Below are positions 30,329-43,109 of a stretch of 64,000 bases of DNA, piece by piece. The notes beneath the pieces were generated by a model. That model was not told where the DNA came from, ran no database searches, and saw only the letters and a list, made by a program, of their open reading frames with translations. Position 1 is the stretch's first letter; every line of letters begins with the position of its first letter. The stretch is from Leptospira stimsonii. GTDB taxonomy: Bacteria > Spirochaetota > Leptospiria > Leptospirales > Leptospiraceae. Location: assembly GCF_003545885.1 (NCBI RefSeq), contig NZ_QHCT01000001.1:310001-374000 (forward strand). The letters run 5' to 3'. The position numbers and the translations under genes were made by a program.

Positions 30329-30569
30329 TCTTCATCTAGATCTACGTCTGAAAATTGTGGATAGGAACTTGTCCCATAACGGGCGGAACCTTGAAGCGAC
30401 TCGAAGCGCGCGTTGAATTCCCAGTTTGATCTTTTCAGAGAAGTCATTTTGGAAACGGCTCGAAGAATTCGGTAGAAAAGAGACGGCTCTTTCCCTTCCA
30501 CCTTTTTCGTAGAAAATAATTCGGAGCAAGGCAGAAGTCGTAAATTATTGGATGGAATTTTTGATTCTG

Positions 30570-30585
30570 CCGATAATTTAATCGG
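30570..30585. promoter_or_regulatory. Palindrome upstream of the ECF operon
   Basis: CCGAT at 30570-30574 and ATCGG at 30581-30585 form a 5-bp inverted repeat around AATTTA, 26 bases before the 58-aa ORF. A CATAAT at 30587-30592 could serve as -10, but no -35 at a normal distance was found. It may be an operator or part of an ECF-type promoter; this is a guess from position. Confidence 0.3.
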
Positions 30586-30611
30586 ACATAATCTATAAGG
30601 AGGTAAAAACG

Positions 30612-30784
<173 letters not shown>

Positions 30785-30788
<4 letters not shown>

Positions 30789-31177
30789 ACCCAGAAGAAA
30801 AAGCAAAATTACTACAAACACTGGATTTGATTCTGAAACACCTTCAGGATCAAAACGCCAGCTCCGGATCGGAATATAAAGTTGTGCTGTATTCTGTACC
30901 TATCTTTGGAATCGTCTTCGGATGCGCTTTGTTGTTTTTTGTTTTTTATTGGTGGTATAGACAACGGATTGAGATAATCAAAGCCGGGCTTTACAAAAAA
31001 GAGTCCTTCGATCTTAGAACGTATTCTTTTTTCTTAGGATTGATTCTCACATTTGTCGGAATCGCCCTTTCTATCGGATTTATTTCCGTATTAGGACAAT
31101 CACTCGCGATGCTCGGCGGACTCGTTCCCCTCGGAACCGGGTTAGGATTACTCTGCTATTATAAATATTCCCGATGA
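30785..31177 (+). CDS. DUF6249-like two-to-three-helix membrane protein
   Basis: 130 aa. An N-terminal amphipathic helix (EEKAKLLQTLDLILKHLQDQN) is followed by one membrane segment near residues 35-58 (VPIFGIVFGCALLFFVFYWWY), a cytoplasmic YRQRIEIIKAGLYK loop, and two further helices. The short RxxIIKAGL loop after the first helix is typical of DUF6249 membrane proteins often found with ECF sigma factors. Overlaps its neighbours by 4 bp on both sides (ATGA), so it is translated together with the sigma factor. It may be part of the sensing side; no anti-sigma zinc motif is visible. Confidence 0.72.
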
Positions 31178-31773
31178 GGGAAAATCCTTCCATCCTATGC
31201 AAACCGGAAGACTGGGATTGCATTCAAAAAGTCTTACATGGAGATTTCAACTCTTTCGAACAATTGATGAACCGGTATCAAGGACTGGTTTACTCGCAAG
31301 CGATCAAAGCCTTTCGAAATGAAACGGAGGCTGAGGATTTCACCCAAGACATATTCCTAAAAGCATTTGAAAGTTTGTCCACCTTTCAAGGGCGTTCCCA
31401 ATTTTCCACTTGGCTTTTTACGATCGCCCGAAATGAAATTATCAGAAGATATCGAAAAGAACACCCGGAGATTTCCGGTTTGGATGCCTTGATTCTCGCC
31501 GAAAATGAAAAGGAGAAAAAAAAAGAAATCACTTCCGAACAAGAAAACAAACTTTTAAATCAAGAAAGTTCGGAAAAGATTCGGAATCTCGTGGAAAACC
31601 TCCCCGATGTATATCGAAAACCGATCGCGCTCCACTACTTTGAGAATATGTCCTATAAAGAAATTTCAAAAAAATTAAACTTGAAAATGAACACTCTGAA
31701 GAGTTATATTTTCAGGGGAAAAGAAATCATGAGAGATTGGTTGAATAAGGAAGAGAATGAAAAACAAGAATAA
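31174..31773 (+). CDS. ECF-family RNA polymerase sigma factor
   Basis: 199 aa. Region 2 is clear (FEQLMNRYQGLVYSQAIKAF, EAEDFTQDIFLKAFESL, FSTWLFTIARNEIIRRYRK), then an unusual charged linker of about 45 residues with ENEKEKKKEI, then region 4 (LPDVYRKPIALHYFENMSYKEISKKLNLKMNTLKSYIFRGKEIM). It overlaps the genes before (ATGA) and after (17 bp). The membrane proteins around it are the likely regulators, but none carries a recognisable anti-sigma domain. Confidence 0.93.
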   Translation: MRENPSILCKPEDWDCIQKVLHGDFNSFEQLMNRYQGLVYSQAIKAFRNETEAEDFTQDIFLKAFESLSTFQGRSQFSTWLFTIARNEIIRRYRKEHPEISGLDALILAENEKEKKKEITSEQENKLLNQESSEKIRNLVENLPDVYRKPIALHYFENMSYKEISKKLNLKMNTLKSYIFRGKEIMRDWLNKEENEKQE

Positions 31774-32155
31774 TTCACCTTCCCACTCTCAACTCCAGGA
31801 TTCCGTTCCTCCCGACCTTGAAGAAAGATTGCATTTTTTCGAGGAACAACCAGGGAACTCTTCCGAGAATATGACCGTTCCTCCCGATTTAAAAAAAAGG
31901 GTGATGCTTCACATCATTCCGGTTCGAAATATTAAGATTATCTTATCCGGCCTTTTTCTTTTGGGATTCTCCCCTCTTACTGTCCTCTTCTTTATCGATA
32001 TAGGATTTCTGATTGAAACGGGGTTGTTACCTCTGATTTTAGTAACAAGTAGCATTCTGTTTTGTGTTTTCGCGATATTGGCCGGAATCTATCTTGTCCA
32101 TTATAGAAATCCATATACGAAAGAATGGAAAAACAAATTAGGCTTTTTTGAATGA
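31757..32155 (+). CDS. Membrane protein, possible anti-sigma partner
   Basis: 132 aa. The first 55 residues are soluble with two copies of a VPPDL motif (residues 17-21 and 41-45, each followed by a charged helix start), which may be a small internal repeat. Two membrane segments follow (IILSGLFLLGFSPLTVLFFI and LILVTSSILFCVFAILAGIYLV). Position directly after the sigma gene, with the N-terminus probably cytoplasmic, is what one expects of an anti-sigma factor. No known domain is visible, so this is inferred. Confidence 0.7.
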   Translation: MKNKNNSPSHSQLQDSVPPDLEERLHFFEEQPGNSSENMTVPPDLKKRVMLHIIPVRNIKIILSGLFLLGFSPLTVLFFIDIGFLIETGLLPLILVTSSILFCVFAILAGIYLVHYRNPYTKEWKNKLGFFE

Positions 32156-32586
32156 ACCAAACTACACTGAGAATTTATATCCTTACCATTTTTACTCTTT
32201 TGTTATTTTATCCGATTGGAGCGGTTTTTGCTGATAAGATATCTTCCGATTCCAAACCCGTGATGAGCGCAAAAGAATATTTGAATTCCGAATTGGACCA
32301 AGTGTTCCCGATCATTCAAAAAATGAAAAAGGAAGACGCCGCGGTACTAATTACTCAAATTAGGGAAGAATCCAAAAAGGAATGGCAGAATGCGGATAAA
32401 TTTTACTTCTTAATCTCTCACTTGGAAGCTATCAAGGCGATCGAAGAAGAACAAGAAAGACTCAAAAGTCTCAATGAAGTTTATCTAATCGGATCCATAT
32501 TACTTGGAGGTTTCCTCGTCTTTTCAATTTTCCGTCAAAGAGCGTTGATTCGTAAAATAAATTCACAATTGGGCGAGAAAGAATAA
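32152..32586 (+). CDS. Membrane-bound protein of the ECF operon, unknown
   Basis: 144 aa, start overlapping the previous stop (ATGA). An N-terminal signal or anchor (YILTIFTLLLFYPIGAVFA), a mostly helical charged middle of about 75 residues with coiled-coil tendency (EDAAVLITQIREESKKEW, AIEEEQERLKSLNE) and a C-terminal membrane helix (VYLIGSILLGGFLVFSIF) with a short basic tail. Both ends are membrane-embedded with the middle probably outside, a layout compatible with a periplasmic sensor. Nothing closer is recognised. Confidence 0.7.
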   Translation: MNQTTLRIYILTIFTLLLFYPIGAVFADKISSDSKPVMSAKEYLNSELDQVFPIIQKMKKEDAAVLITQIREESKKEWQNADKFYFLISHLEAIKAIEEEQERLKSLNEVYLIGSILLGGFLVFSIFRQRALIRKINSQLGEKE

Positions 32587-32594
32587 CCTTTGTT

Positions 32595-32625
32595 TTCTCT
32601 CTGTCATCTAATTCTTTAGAGAGAA
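32595..32625 (+). terminator. Possible terminator after the ECF operon
   Basis: TTCTCTCT at 32595-32602 pairs with AGAGAGAA at 32618-32625 around a 15-base loop. The following bases are T-rich (TCGATTTTC) but not a clean T-run. It lies 9 bases after the last stop of the operon. Confidence 0.4.
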
Positions 32626-32807
32626 TCGATTTTCTGGAGTTTGTAATTTTTTCGTATTCTAATTGTAACGAATTTCTGGAATATTAGAACTATAAACTTT
32701 GTTCGGTAGAGATAGACAATCTGTCCAAATCGGTCAGAATCTTTATACTTAGAATTTTCGAAAACGAAAATCAAGTTGTAAGATAAACTGTAAAGCCGGC
32801 AAAAAAG

Positions 32808-34902
<2,095 letters not shown>

Positions 34903-34903
<1 letters not shown>

Positions 34904-34928
34904 ATTCTTCTTTCCCGTAGGAAGAATT
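34903..34928 (+). terminator. Terminator-like hairpin after the kinase gene
   Basis: AATTCTTC at 34903-34910 pairs with GAAGAATT at 34921-34928 around a 10-base loop, followed by TTCC. The left arm begins with the last base of the kinase stop codon. The T-run is short, so termination may be partial. Confidence 0.45.
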
Positions 34929-34938
34929 TTCCAAATAT

Positions 34939-34966
34939 AGATCCCAACAGACACGTTGAGGGATCT
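34939..34966 (+). promoter_or_regulatory. Leader hairpin masking the argJ ribosome site
   Basis: AGATCCC at 34939-34945 pairs with GGGATCT at 34960-34966 around a 14-base loop, 5 bases before the argJ ATG at 34972. The Shine-Dalgarno-like GAGGG (34958-34962) is partly inside the right stem, so folding would hide it. A role in controlling argJ translation is inferred. Confidence 0.35.
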
Positions 34967-34971
34967 TATCT

Positions 34972-36109
<1,138 letters not shown>

Positions 36110-36129
<20 letters not shown>

Positions 36130-37414
36130 TAGCGCAAATAAACAACCCGGATTTAGAGAAGCGTTTCGTTCTCTCGTAACGGATTACTATCTTATTTCCG
36201 GAATCATCAATCTATTCGCAAAAGGAATTTCCATCGTCATCGCGTTAGGACTTTATTTTTTTATTCTTTCGGTGATTCCTACCGCGATAGAATATTATAT
36301 GGAAGTAAGTCTATTGTCGACGCTTATGTTTGCCGTTTTCGTTCTATTCCCTCTTCAGGAAAAACTCAGCGGCAAACTGAAGTCTATTTTAATTTCGGAA
36401 TACCTAAGCGACGATCCTCGGTCTTCAAGAATGGCGTATCGAAGATTCGATCACGACGGATTGATCAAAAACGTATTTCCGGATTTAGTGCGATTGACGG
36501 AAAGCAACTACGGCAAACTTGCGTTGCTCAACAACGATCTTAGAACGTTCGAACTTCATACGTATGCAAAGAAAAAACAAAGAAAGGTAATCACTCACGA
36601 CGGAATCAACCCGGATGCCAAACTTCTAAAATACATTCTGAACAAGAAGAATGGTGCGATGATCGGAGAGCCGGATCAGAATCACGAAATCAATGAAGAC
36701 TTCGTAAGCCTAAGGGCCAACTTCATTCTTCCGTTCGTATACAGAGAAACTCTCTTCGGTTTTCTTGCAGTTTCGAACATACCGAAGGATTCGGTTCGAC
36801 AAGACCTCAGTTTTTTATCCGGAAAATGTGGTATCGCAGTTCACAATCATATCTTATCTTCCCAAGTTGCCGAAAACAAAAAGTATAGAAAGGAATTGGA
36901 AACGGCGGGTAAGATCAGAAAATTTCTGGAAGCCGCCGAACCGCCGATGATCGGCAACATACGGACCGAAATTCTATCGAGGGAACCCGGTGAACTCGTC
37001 GAATTCTTAAATGCAGACGGAGAAGAAACATATTTCGTAATCTTAAAATTAGGCGTAACCAATCAAGTCTCTGTTTTGGTTCTTTGTTATATATTAGGAA
37101 TTCTTTATTCGGCGAGAACTTCAAAATCCGTTCAAAGTTTGAATTATATAAAGAATCTTGTGGAATCGTATCTCAAAGAGATTTCTTGGAACGAAGAATA
37201 CGACCTTTTGGTGGGAGTGATTCGAAGAATGGAAAGTACGATTTCTCTTCGGAGTTCGGGGAAAAATTTTAAAGTCCACAGAAATTCCGATTTCGATAAA
37301 AATCTTCTTTCCATCGGCTGGGAAGTGGAAGAAGAAATCGGAAACGATCCTTTAATCCTCACTTGGAAAACGAGACCTATGATTTCCTTTTACGATCTGA
37401 GGTTTCCATCGTGA
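36110..37414 (+). CDS. Membrane GAF-like protein with a degenerate PP2C-like C-terminus
   Basis: About 435 aa from ATG 36110 (20 bp inside argJ, with GAAGAG just upstream). Two membrane helices (GISIVIALGLYFFILSVIPTAI and LLSTLMFAVFVLFP), then a GAF-like region around residues 110-270 with FVSLRANFILPFVYRETLFGFLAVSN. The C-terminal part starts GKIRKFLEAAEPPMIGNIRTEILSREPGELVEF, which recalls the beginning of SpoIIE-type phosphatases, but the metal-binding GD and GHG motifs are missing. It overlaps the active phosphatase gene by 4 bp (GTGA). A regulatory pseudophosphatase is inferred. Confidence 0.68.
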
Positions 37415-39780
37415 GAAACATTCTTTTACTTTTTATCTCTTTGATTCTACTGAGCTTTGCGCTTCTCATCGGCGTTTTACAAACTTCCTCCGAAAGTTTA
37501 CGACCGCCGTTTTATTATTATCCGAATGGAACCATCATTCAAACGAACGAGGAATATCCCGGCGTACTCGGTAAAAAAGTGGATCTTCTCGAATTGGAGA
37601 TCGCGGTTAAGATGGCTGAATCCGGTCAATCTTACGAAAACGGAATTCACGTCTACGACAAGGGAGTAAGCGAAACGATTCCGGTGATCCTCGCGCCGAA
37701 GTCGGATTATTCGGTCTTAAAGGATTTCACGCGCGATATTTTGATTTCGTTGATCTATCTTTCCGTGGCGATCTGGTTTTTCTTTTATACGAGAGACGTT
37801 TATATGCTCTTGTTATTCGGATCCTTATCTTGTTTGAGTCTTTTTAATTTTTTTCTGGTGGGATTTCACGAATTTCATTTTTTATTCTTCTTCTTTTTAT
37901 ATTTCACTTCGTTCGTAATTCTCAACATATCGTTTCGATTGAGAGGAAAAGAATTACCCACAAGATGGTTTGCACCGGAACTTATCTTTTCTCTCATCGC
38001 CGGTTTTGTTGGACGTTCTCAAAAAGCAGACCCGCATATTTTCGGAATTCTCGCAACCAACGGGGTTTATTTTATTCTTCTTTGTTCCGTGATCTGTATC
38101 TTCTTTTTGATTTTGGATTCCATTCGGAATTTATTTCCTCTTCAGAGTTTGTTCAAAAAGCTCAGCCTGATCCTTGCTTTCAGCGCAATCTCCATTCTTC
38201 CCTTTGTTTCCGTGGAATTTTCAGAGATCATCTCACCGGATCTTTCGAAACTTTTGATCTTATTCGCGTTTCTGATTTTTCCGGTTTTGATCATCTACGG
38301 AACATTTACATATTCGATCGTTCCGGTTCAGATTGCATTTAGCTCTTCACTGACTTCCATTTATCTGATTTTGATGTTAGCGGGAGGTTATCTCTTCCTC
38401 TTAGGAGCCTTCTTTAAGTTCAATCCGATTGCGGCGGACAAGTATTTGGAAGAATTCAATATTCTGTTTCTTTCGATAAGTATCTACACTCTAAGTTCCT
38501 TGAATCGCAGACTTTCCAATCTCGTGGATACTTGGAGTTTTAAGAGGAATCAAAAATTACATACAGCTCTTGAAAAAGTATCCGCGATGATCAGCGCTCC
38601 GATTTCAATGAGAGCCACGATCAACAGTCTGATGCGAAAAGTTTCGGAAGCTTTGGATATCAGCAAGGTTCTTGTATTGATTCCTGCGGATAAATTTCCG
38701 AGAACCGATCTAAGGAACATCAACTTCATCAGAATTTCCTCCAGCTCCGAAATTTGGCAATATTTCGCGGCAAATACGGAAGTTACCGTAACAACTCACC
38801 TCGCATACGGATTAGGAATCAGAGAATCGGTTTATAAATTCCTTCACAACTCCGGAATACAGCTAACGTATCCCATTTTCAACTATTCCAAAGGGAAAGA
38901 AGTTCTCGGTGTGTTTCTTGTCGGAGAGAAGAACAATCGAAAGAACTTTAATCTCGGAGAACTTCATTTTCTGAAAGAATGTACAAGAATGGCCTCCATG
39001 TTACTGCAAAACTACGCGTTATTAGCGGAAGAAGTGGAAAAAAAGAGAATCGTTCGTGATCTCAACATGGCCGCGATCATCGATAAGACGCTCCACGTTG
39101 CGGAAGGAGGATCGATCAAGGGAACACAGATCGGATTCTTCTCGATTCCAGCCGTTGGGATCTCCGGAGATTACTTAGACATTCAAAAATTGAATTCAAA
39201 TCGAATGTTGTTGGCTTTAGGAGACGTTTCAGGCCATGGATTGGGAACAGGATACCTTGTAAGTGCGATCAGAGGCATCATTCAGAATCAAATCCGTAAA
39301 AAATCGGACTTATCGACGATTTTCAAAGTAATCAATTCGTTTCTCATCGAACGTTATCGAGGAAGCGAGTTCATGACTTTTATCTGCGGAGAGTACAATT
39401 CTCAAGAAGAAACGTTCAAATATATCAATGCAGGTCACTCTTCACCCATTTGTATTCGAAAAAGCGGTAAAATAGAATTGAGAACCGAGACACAAAGAGT
39501 TCTCGGAGTATTGCCTACCGAGTATAAACACTTAACGATACCGATTTATCCAGGTGATAAATTAATTTTATTCACCGATGGCATCACTGAAACGTTCAAT
39601 GAGAATGAAGAAATCTTCGGAGATGAGAATTTTTTAAATCTTTTAAAGAGTAATCATCATTTGAATCCACAAGATCTTGCTGATCTTGTATTAAAAACGA
39701 TTCAAGACTTTCGCGGAATCAAAGATCCAAGCGATGATATATCTTTTATCTGTGTTGAAGTGAATGATAAGCCTTCATGA
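37411..39780 (+). CDS. Membrane SpoIIE-type PP2C serine phosphatase
   Basis: About 789 aa. GTG at 37411 is the likely start because it overlaps the previous stop (GTGA) and directly opens a membrane helix (NILLLFISLILLSFALLIGVL). A small extracytoplasmic domain follows (residues 27-110), then seven or eight membrane helices up to about residue 370. A GAF-like part is next, then the SpoIIE/RsbU phosphatase with complete metal ligands: ISGDYLDIQ, LALGDVSGHGLGTGYL, FTDGITE and DPSDDISFI. Such phosphatases dephosphorylate anti-sigma antagonists; no partner gene is in the window. Confidence 0.92.
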   Translation: MRNILLLFISLILLSFALLIGVLQTSSESLRPPFYYYPNGTIIQTNEEYPGVLGKKVDLLELEIAVKMAESGQSYENGIHVYDKGVSETIPVILAPKSDYSVLKDFTRDILISLIYLSVAIWFFFYTRDVYMLLLFGSLSCLSLFNFFLVGFHEFHFLFFFFLYFTSFVILNISFRLRGKELPTRWFAPELIFSLIAGFVGRSQKADPHIFGILATNGVYFILLCSVICIFFLILDSIRNLFPLQSLFKKLSLILAFSAISILPFVSVEFSEIISPDLSKLLILFAFLIFPVLIIYGTFTYSIVPVQIAFSSSLTSIYLILMLAGGYLFLLGAFFKFNPIAADKYLEEFNILFLSISIYTLSSLNRRLSNLVDTWSFKRNQKLHTALEKVSAMISAPISMRATINSLMRKVSEALDISKVLVLIPADKFPRTDLRNINFIRISSSSEIWQYFAANTEVTVTTHLAYGLGIRESVYKFLHNSGIQLTYPIFNYSKGKEVLGVFLVGEKNNRKNFNLGELHFLKECTRMASMLLQNYALLAEEVEKKRIVRDLNMAAIIDKTLHVAEGGSIKGTQIGFFSIPAVGISGDYLDIQKLNSNRMLLALGDVSGHGLGTGYLVSAIRGIIQNQIRKKSDLSTIFKVINSFLIERYRGSEFMTFICGEYNSQEETFKYINAGHSSPICIRKSGKIELRTETQRVLGVLPTEYKHLTIPIYPGDKLILFTDGITETFNENEEIFGDENFLNLLKSNHHLNPQDLADLVLKTIQDFRGIKDPSDDISFICVEVNDKPS

Positions 39781-39842
39781 TGAATCAAAAAATAAGATGA
39801 GAAATAAATTTTAAAAAAAATTGTAAAATTTTATTAAAACAC

Positions 39843-39871
39843 TTTACATTTTTATCTTGATCCATTAATTA
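39843..39871 (+). promoter_or_regulatory. Possible sigma70 promoter for the 30-codon ORF
   Basis: TTTACA (39843-39848) and TAATTA (39866-39871) are separated by 17 bases and lie about 70 bases before the Lys-rich ORF. Matches to the consensus are moderate. The surrounding stretch is very AT-rich, so chance matches are likely. Confidence 0.4.
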
Positions 39872-39917
39872 TGTCCCTAATCACGGCATTTAGCTCTGAA
39901 CAAAATTCAGAACTGAT

Positions 39918-40034
<117 letters not shown>

Positions 40035-40080
40035 GTAATCTCGCAACACACTTTCATTCTAAGAAGGGATGAAACTTTAA

Positions 40081-40106
40081 AACCCGCTTTTCGAAGCGGG
40101 TTTTTT
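40081..40106 (+). terminator. Strong intrinsic terminator with UUCG loop
   Basis: AACCCGCTT (40081-40089) and AAGCGGGTT (40094-40102) form a 9-bp stem closed by a TTCG tetraloop and run into six T residues. It ends the 30-codon ORF transcript. Reading the other way it has only TTTT, so it may partly stop the convergent operon too. Confidence 0.93.
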
Positions 40107-40161
40107 CTTTTATACACATCAAATTGATCGTTATAGATCGCAGATTCGAGCTGAAACCAGC

Positions 40162-40857
<696 letters not shown>

Positions 40858-40858
40858 T

Positions 40859-41992
40859 TTAGATAAGTGAATGTCTTTCCGCGTCATGAAACCAAGGAAA
40901 GTTCTTTTCGTCCCAGATCTGATTGAAGGATTGAATTCCATCTTTCTGTGCGTATTCTTTTTCTTCTTCCGAAACGGGTAATAACGATAAGAATCGAATC
41001 TGTTTTCCATTTTCAGAAATCAGACCTCTTAAATCGGGTACGTTCTCACCAGGAGAAAAGGTTTCTAAATCTCGAAATAAAATCGAAGTGAAATTGAGAT
41101 ACAGGGCTTCGGGATCCTTCCGAGACATGGAAATCGTATGTCCGTTACCGAACCATTTCGCCATATTCCAAGGAAAACGGATGAGTTCGCCGATTAGATG
41201 GGGAACCCATGACTCCGATCTCTCCAGGCCTTCGGAACCGATCTTTACCGACAATACAAGCTCGATACGCGCGTAGTCCTCATAATCCTTGTGGAAGAGC
41301 TCTACGGAAGGCATATTCTGAGCGCTCATTCCGATAGTGGTATAAATCCAAACATCAGGATTCTCAGGTGAACGAAACCGAACAATTCCGAGTTGAGGAT
41401 ATTTTCCACCGTCAGCGGACCAATATTTATCGTGTTTTCCTAGTTTCGATTCCAAGAAATGAAGACGTTTCTCTTGAATTTCTTTCCAAGCGCCTTTTTT
41501 AGAACGTGCTTCCCAAAAATCTCGAGAAGCTTGGACCCGATCCGGAATTACGCCGAATTCGGAATTTCCCAAAGGATATGCAGTGAGTGAATCTACTTTC
41601 GCATGAATCGAATAACCGTGAAATCCTTTGATCCCGGACCAAGGAGGAAGAAACGCATACAACGTTTCCTTGTAAAAAAGAGCGACTCCGTCTCCTTCTT
41701 CCGTCCAAATAAAATAGAGATCTTTTTCTTCTAGTGCCGCATGAGGTTTAGAATCCAATACTTCCGATTTGAGAAGAATCGGTGCTAATCCATCGGAAAG
41801 GTCTTCTCGAATTCTCTGCTCAGGCGCCTCGACTCGATTGCAAACCCAGACGGACTTGATGCCGAACTCGGGATTTTGTTCTCCTTGGAGATAGAGATAA
41901 ACCGTCCTTCCGTCGTCTTCCAAAAACGCGGTGAAGGTTCCGTAAGGATTGGCCTCTTGGTAAATAACTTTTGGTTCCATCGTTTGATTCAT
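40859..41992 (-). CDS. SUFU-domain protein
   Basis: 377 aa, no signal peptide, cytoplasmic. The C-terminal half carries the SUFU (suppressor-of-fused) superfamily pattern: WIYTTIGMSAQNMPS, ARIELVLSVKIGSEG, WVPHLIGELIRFPWNMAKWFGNGHTI and FTSILFRDLETF. In bacteria SUFU-domain proteins are frequent immunity proteins against polymorphic toxins. The N-terminal 160 residues (GTFTAFLEDDGRTVYLYLQG) are a separate beta-rich domain, less common in immunity proteins. ATG overlaps the preceding small gene's stop (ATGA). No toxin is adjacent. Confidence 0.8.
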   Translation of the reverse strand: MNQTMEPKVIYQEANPYGTFTAFLEDDGRTVYLYLQGEQNPEFGIKSVWVCNRVEAPEQRIREDLSDGLAPILLKSEVLDSKPHAALEEKDLYFIWTEEGDGVALFYKETLYAFLPPWSGIKGFHGYSIHAKVDSLTAYPLGNSEFGVIPDRVQASRDFWEARSKKGAWKEIQEKRLHFLESKLGKHDKYWSADGGKYPQLGIVRFRSPENPDVWIYTTIGMSAQNMPSVELFHKDYEDYARIELVLSVKIGSEGLERSESWVPHLIGELIRFPWNMAKWFGNGHTISMSRKDPEALYLNFTSILFRDLETFSPGENVPDLRGLISENGKQIRFLSLLPVSEEEKEYAQKDGIQSFNQIWDEKNFPWFHDAERHSLI

Positions 41993-42243
41993 TGAATAGG
42001 AATATCCACGATTCTTTTTTTAAATTTTTCGAGAAGACTTTGGATCGCTGTTTCGGATCTGTACTCGTTTAGAACTTCTGGCTGATAAAAAGAAGCGTTG
42101 AGAAGTCCGGTAAGTTCGATTTCATTCCAGTTTTCGAAAGAATCTAAGACCATCACGACTTCATCGGAGATCGGTTCCTGATTCTTTTTGGCGCGGATAA
42201 ACGTTTCTACGGCTAGGGTAGGAGTCATCGGTTTCTTATACAT
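41989..42243 (-). CDS. 84-aa protein opening the SUFU operon
   Basis: 84 aa, mostly helical, soluble, starting with MYKKPMTPTLAVETFIRAKKNQ and containing two WNEIELTGLLNASF- and AIQSLLEKFKKR-type helices. GAGGA lies 5 bases before the ATG. It overlaps the SUFU gene by 4 bp. No family is recognised. The linkage suggests a partner of the SUFU-domain protein. Confidence 0.72.
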   Translation of the reverse strand: MYKKPMTPTLAVETFIRAKKNQEPISDEVVMVLDSFENWNEIELTGLLNASFYQPEVLNEYRSETAIQSLLEKFKKRIVDIPIQ

Positions 42244-42305
42244 GCTTTCCTCGGTCTTTAGACAAGGTTCCAGCGGAATAAGAATGTTTCAACTCTCTAA
42301 AGAAG

Positions 42306-42325
42306 CGATTCTATAAGTAGAATCG
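42306..42325. promoter_or_regulatory. 20-bp palindrome upstream of the SUFU operon
   Basis: CGATTCTA (42306-42313) and TAGAATCG (42318-42325) form a perfect 8-bp inverted repeat around TAAG, about 65 bases upstream of the 84-aa gene. It could be an operator. No -35/-10 pair was convincing here. Confidence 0.35.
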
Positions 42326-42351
42326 GAAAAAGGCAGGTTTAAAAAATAAAA

Positions 42352-42380
42352 AACCGGGAGCCTCAAAAGCTTACCCGGTT
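42352..42380 (-). terminator. Terminator just after the 38-codon ORF
   Basis: AACCGGG (42352-42358) and CCCGGTT (42374-42380), with an inner AGC/GCT pairing, form a GC-rich stem. Read on the minus strand it runs into GGTTTTTTATTTTTT. It begins 16 bases after the stop of the small ORF at 42397-42513, which has no other reason to end here. Confidence 0.85.
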
Positions 42381-42396
42381 CAAATTTACTCGAAAA

Positions 42397-42513
42397 CTAA
42401 CGGTGAACGTATTGTTTAAGAGCTCGAATTGGAATTCGTTCCCGGGAAACCCTGGTTTTATACTGCTCAAAGAGAATTAAGAAGAGTAAGGTGATCAGAA
42501 ATAAGTTTTCCAT
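42397..42513 (-). CDS. 38-aa hydrophobic small protein
   Basis: A 38-codon ORF from ATG 42511-42513 to TAG. The peptide has a single membrane helix near the start (MENLFLITLLFLILFEQY) followed by an arginine-rich tail (TRVSRERIPIRALKQYVHR). This layout resembles known short membrane peptides. No clear ribosome site precedes it, which weakens the case. The strong minus-strand terminator 16 bases downstream supports a real transcript. Function unknown. Confidence 0.5.
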   Translation of the reverse strand: MENLFLITLLFLILFEQYKTRVSRERIPIRALKQYVHR

Positions 42514-42552
42514 ACTTACAGTGGACTACAATTCCTAAAAAAAATCGAATCA

Positions 42553-42574
42553 TTTTGGAAATTTTTTTCCAAAA
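42553..42574. terminator. Hairpin in the AT-rich spacer
   Basis: TTTTGGAAA (42553-42561) and TTTCCAAAA (42566-42574) form a 9-bp stem around TTTT. Each strand has a T-rich tail (GTTTTTTC on plus, weaker on minus). It may stop transcription on either strand. The rest of 42514-42782 shows no gene. Confidence 0.4.
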
Positions 42575-42782
42575 GTTTTTTCTTCAATCGTTCTTTTTTT
42601 GGAAATAAATTGACTGCTTTGAAAAAAAAGAAAATAAACTTTGGCACACTTTTTTCTCGGCAACGTATACTGAACTCAGGAATCTTCTGAGGCAAACCTA
42701 CCGATTTCTCAATTTCAGATATGCCGAATCGATTCTAAAAAGATAAATCATCCTTCGTTCATGAAATTCTCCGAAAAAAACT

Positions 42783-42803
42783 AAGAACGAAAGTATCGTT
42801 CTT
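42783..42803 (-). terminator. Terminator of the 75-aa gene
   Basis: AAGAACGA (42783-42790) and TCGTTCTT (42796-42803) form a perfect 8-bp stem with a 5-base loop, directly after the stop of the gene at 42805. On the minus strand the stem runs into AGTTTTTTT. Confidence 0.85.
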
Positions 42804-42804
42804 A

Positions 42805-43032
42805 TTATCCTTGAAGGATATTCTTTGCCGCAGATTTGATCGAGTTTTTCAATTTGGTTCGACTGGCTGTTGAGAGTTTCGCCATAATTTCAATCGTCTT
42901 AACGAATTCCTCAGCGGCTAAATCTACCATGTCCGAAAGACGAATGTCGTTCTTTTTTACGGAGGAAGACACGGAAGCTCGTTTTTTTTTCGGAGTCGCT
43001 TTTTGGATTTTGGTCTTCTTTTTTTGGACCAT
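42805..43032 (-). CDS. 75-aa protein with basic N-terminal tail
   Basis: The first 28 residues are Lys/Arg-rich (MVQKKKTKIQKATPKKKRAS), followed by an amphipathic helix with LSDMVDLAAEEFVKTIEIMAKLSTASRTKLKNSIKSAAKNIL. A basic tail plus helix suits nucleic-acid binding or a phasin-like coat; neither is proven. GAGGGG stands 8 bases before the ATG, and a good terminator follows immediately, so it is probably a separate transcription unit. Confidence 0.75.
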   Translation of the reverse strand: MVQKKKTKIQKATPKKKRASVSSSVKKNDIRLSDMVDLAAEEFVKTIEIMAKLSTASRTKLKNSIKSAAKNILQG

Positions 43033-43109
43033 GATGAATTCCCCTCGGAAAAGAATAGTGGATACGGATTCTATGAATGCTTCGGATCGAATCCAGCAGA
43101 AAGTGAATC

